Origin: Burkholderiales bacterium
GTDB lineage: Bacteria; Pseudomonadota; Gammaproteobacteria; Burkholderiales; Burkholderiaceae_C
Direction of reading: 5' to 3'
Length of the DNA stretch: 64,000 bases
Assembly: GCA_030603635.1 (NCBI GenBank)
Contig: JAUVXK010000002.1
Coordinates: 21,155 to 85,154, forward strand
Shown: positions 62,567-64,000 of the stretch, piece by piece
Position numbering within the stretch: the stretch's first letter is position 1
Layout of the letters: each line of letters opens with the position of its first letter
Made by a program: the position numbers and the translations under genes
Notes under the pieces: model-generated
Told to the model about the DNA's origin: nothing
Database searches by the model: none
The model's input: the letters and a program-made list of their open reading frames with translations, nothing else

Positions 62567-63615
62567 GCGTTTTCTGCAACATCCGCCCCACGTTGGGACA
62601 CCCCGGCCGACTCGAAGCTGGCCATGTCGTTGAGGACGGCGCAGGCCGACACCAGCAGCGGCCAGGCCAAGGCGGCACCAGAGCCTTCGCCCAGGCGCAA
62701 ACCCAGGTCCAGCAGGGGCTCCGCTTTCAGCTGGGCCAGCAGCAGCGCATGGCCCCGCTCCCCCGAGCGGTGGCTGAACACGCAACGCTGCAACACGGCC
62801 GGCGCCAGGCGGCTGGCCACCAGCACGGCGGCGGTGGTGATGAAACCGTCCACCACCACCACCCGGCGTTCGCTGGCCGCTTGCAGCACCGCGCCCACCA
62901 TGGCCGCGATCTCGAAGCCGCCAACCGCTGCCAGCACCTCCAGTGGTGCCTGGGCCTTGGCGTGCCGGGCGAGCACCTGCCGCAGCACGGCGATCTTGCG
63001 CTGCACTGCCTCGGCGTCCAGCCCGGTACCGGCGCCGGTGCAATCGGCAATGTCGAGCCCAGTGAGGCGGGCCATCAGCATGGACGCGGCCGAGGTGTTG
63101 CCAATGCCCATTTCGCCCAGCAAGAGCGCGTTGCCGGGCAGGCCTTGCACCACCGCGCGGCCGTCCGCCAGCGCCTGCTCGCACTGCTCGGCGGTCATGG
63201 CCGGGCCTTCGCTGGCGTCTGCGGTGCCGTGCGCCACCTTCCGGATCTGCAGGCCCGGTCGGGGAGAGAAGTCGTGGCGCACACCGCAGTCCACCACGGT
63301 CAGGCCCAGGCCATGCTGGCGCGCCAGCACACTCACCGCCGCCCCGCCGGCCAGGAAGTTTTCCACCATCTGCCAGGTCACATCGCTGGGGTAGGCCGAC
63401 ACGCCCTTGGCAGTGAGGCCGTGGTCGGCGGCGAACACCACCATTTGCGGTTGCTGCAGCTGCGGGGTGGTACTGCCCAGAACCTGGCCGATGGCATGCG
63501 CCAGGGATTCGAGCCGGCCCAACGAGCCCACGGGCTTGGTTTTCTGGTCGAGGATCTGCTGCAGACGGGCCTGCAACATGGCATCTGAAAGGTCGTGTAC
63601 GGCTGGCAGGGGCAT
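62563..63615 (-). CDS. cobT: Nicotinate-nucleotide--dimethylbenzimidazole phosphoribosyltransferase
   Basis: QTKPVGSLGRLE-like DQKTKPVGSLGRLESLA, FAADHGLTAKGVSAYP, GEMGIGNTSAASML, GTGLD. Confidence 0.96.
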   Translation of the reverse strand: MPLPAVHDLSDAMLQARLQQILDQKTKPVGSLGRLESLAHAIGQVLGSTTPQLQQPQMVVFAADHGLTAKGVSAYPSDVTWQMVENFLAGGAAVSVLARQHGLGLTVVDCGVRHDFSPRPGLQIRKVAHGTADASEGPAMTAEQCEQALADGRAVVQGLPGNALLLGEMGIGNTSAASMLMARLTGLDIADCTGAGTGLDAEAVQRKIAVLRQVLARHAKAQAPLEVLAAVGGFEIAAMVGAVLQAASERRVVVVDGFITTAAVLVASRLAPAVLQRCVFSHRSGERGHALLLAQLKAEPLLDLGLRLGEGSGAALAWPLLVSACAVLNDMASFESAGVSQRGADVAENA

Positions 63616-63652
63616 GGTGTCGGGTCCTTATCAAAGGGCGGATTCAGTGGGG

Positions 63653-64000
63653 TCAGGGCTGGATCAAGCGGTCCAGCACACCGGGCTCGAAATGGTCGCG
63701 CACGAAATCGGCCAAGCCGTCGAACACGTGTTCCAACGTAGGGGCAGCGTGGCCGAACAGCGCCGCCAGCGCGGCCGGGTCTTCGAACAGGCCGTGCAGG
63801 TACAGACCCAGCACGTTGCCCGCCGCGTTTTGCCAGCCGATGGTCTGGCCCGCGCCCAGCACGGGCCGCGCCAGCGCACCGGCGGCCACCATGGCAGGGT
63901 GAGGTGCCGTCTGGCCATGGTGGATTTCGTAGCCCCCCACGGTCACGCCGTCGAGCGCTTCCCAGGGGCCTTGCAAGCCACTGAAGCGGGCGCGGGTGGG
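63653..64000 (-). CDS. cobQ: Cobyric acid synthase CobQ, C-terminal GATase part, truncated by the window edge
   Basis: RARFSGLQGPWEALDGVTVGGYEIHHGQT...GNVLGLYLHGLFED; reading frame continues through base 64000. Confidence 0.85.
   Translation of the reverse strand, partial: PTRARFSGLQGPWEALDGVTVGGYEIHHGQTAPHPAMVAAGALARPVLGAGQTIGWQNAAGNVLGLYLHGLFEDPAALAALFGHAAPTLEHVFDGLADFVRDHFEPGVLDRLIQP

Noticed and set aside
63616-63652. Cobalamin riboswitch near cobT/cobQ
   Set aside because: The gap between cobQ and cobT is only ~37 bp, and no B12-box-like or long structured leader is visible; a leader could exist beyond the window.

Overview
This 64 kb window is a GC-rich, gene-dense chromosomal segment. 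Gene content and order point to a betaproteobacterium, probably Burkholderiales (Comamonadaceae-like); the genus cannot be fixed from the sequence alone. About 1-43 kb is mostly conserved housekeeping: envelope/isoprenoid/translation genes (bamA-rseP-dxr-cdsA-uppS-frr-pyrH-tsf-rpsB), nnr, rnr, two identical tRNA-Leu(CAG) genes, rimO, phaR, a split chromate transporter, rlmB, a lolD-like/tesA divergent pair, selU, metC, purA-hisZ, hflC-hflK-hflX-hfq, der-bamB-yfgM-hisS-ispG-rodZ-pilW-rlmN-ndk, rluB-scpB, rluD/bamD and rplI-rpsR-priB-rpsF. The least ordinary part is 44.8-62.4 kb. It holds two paralogous SSS sodium:solute symporter/DUF4212 pairs. One pair is translationally coupled to a TPR protein and a small membrane protein. 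Nearby are an SSS-type sensor histidine kinase, a receiver-only response regulator, a CBS/DUF294 nucleotidyltransferase-like protein, and a membrane-anchored PAS/degenerate-kinase protein fused to an intact DEDDh (DnaQ-like) exonuclease; ppsA/ppsR, a lytic transglycosylase and cobT/cobQ follow. I saw no CRISPR array, prophage, IS element or obvious genomic island. The best candidate for an under-described system is the 44.9-55.3 kb carboxylate-transport/sensing cluster with the pseudokinase-exonuclease. All functional assignments are from reading translated motifs, not from database searches.
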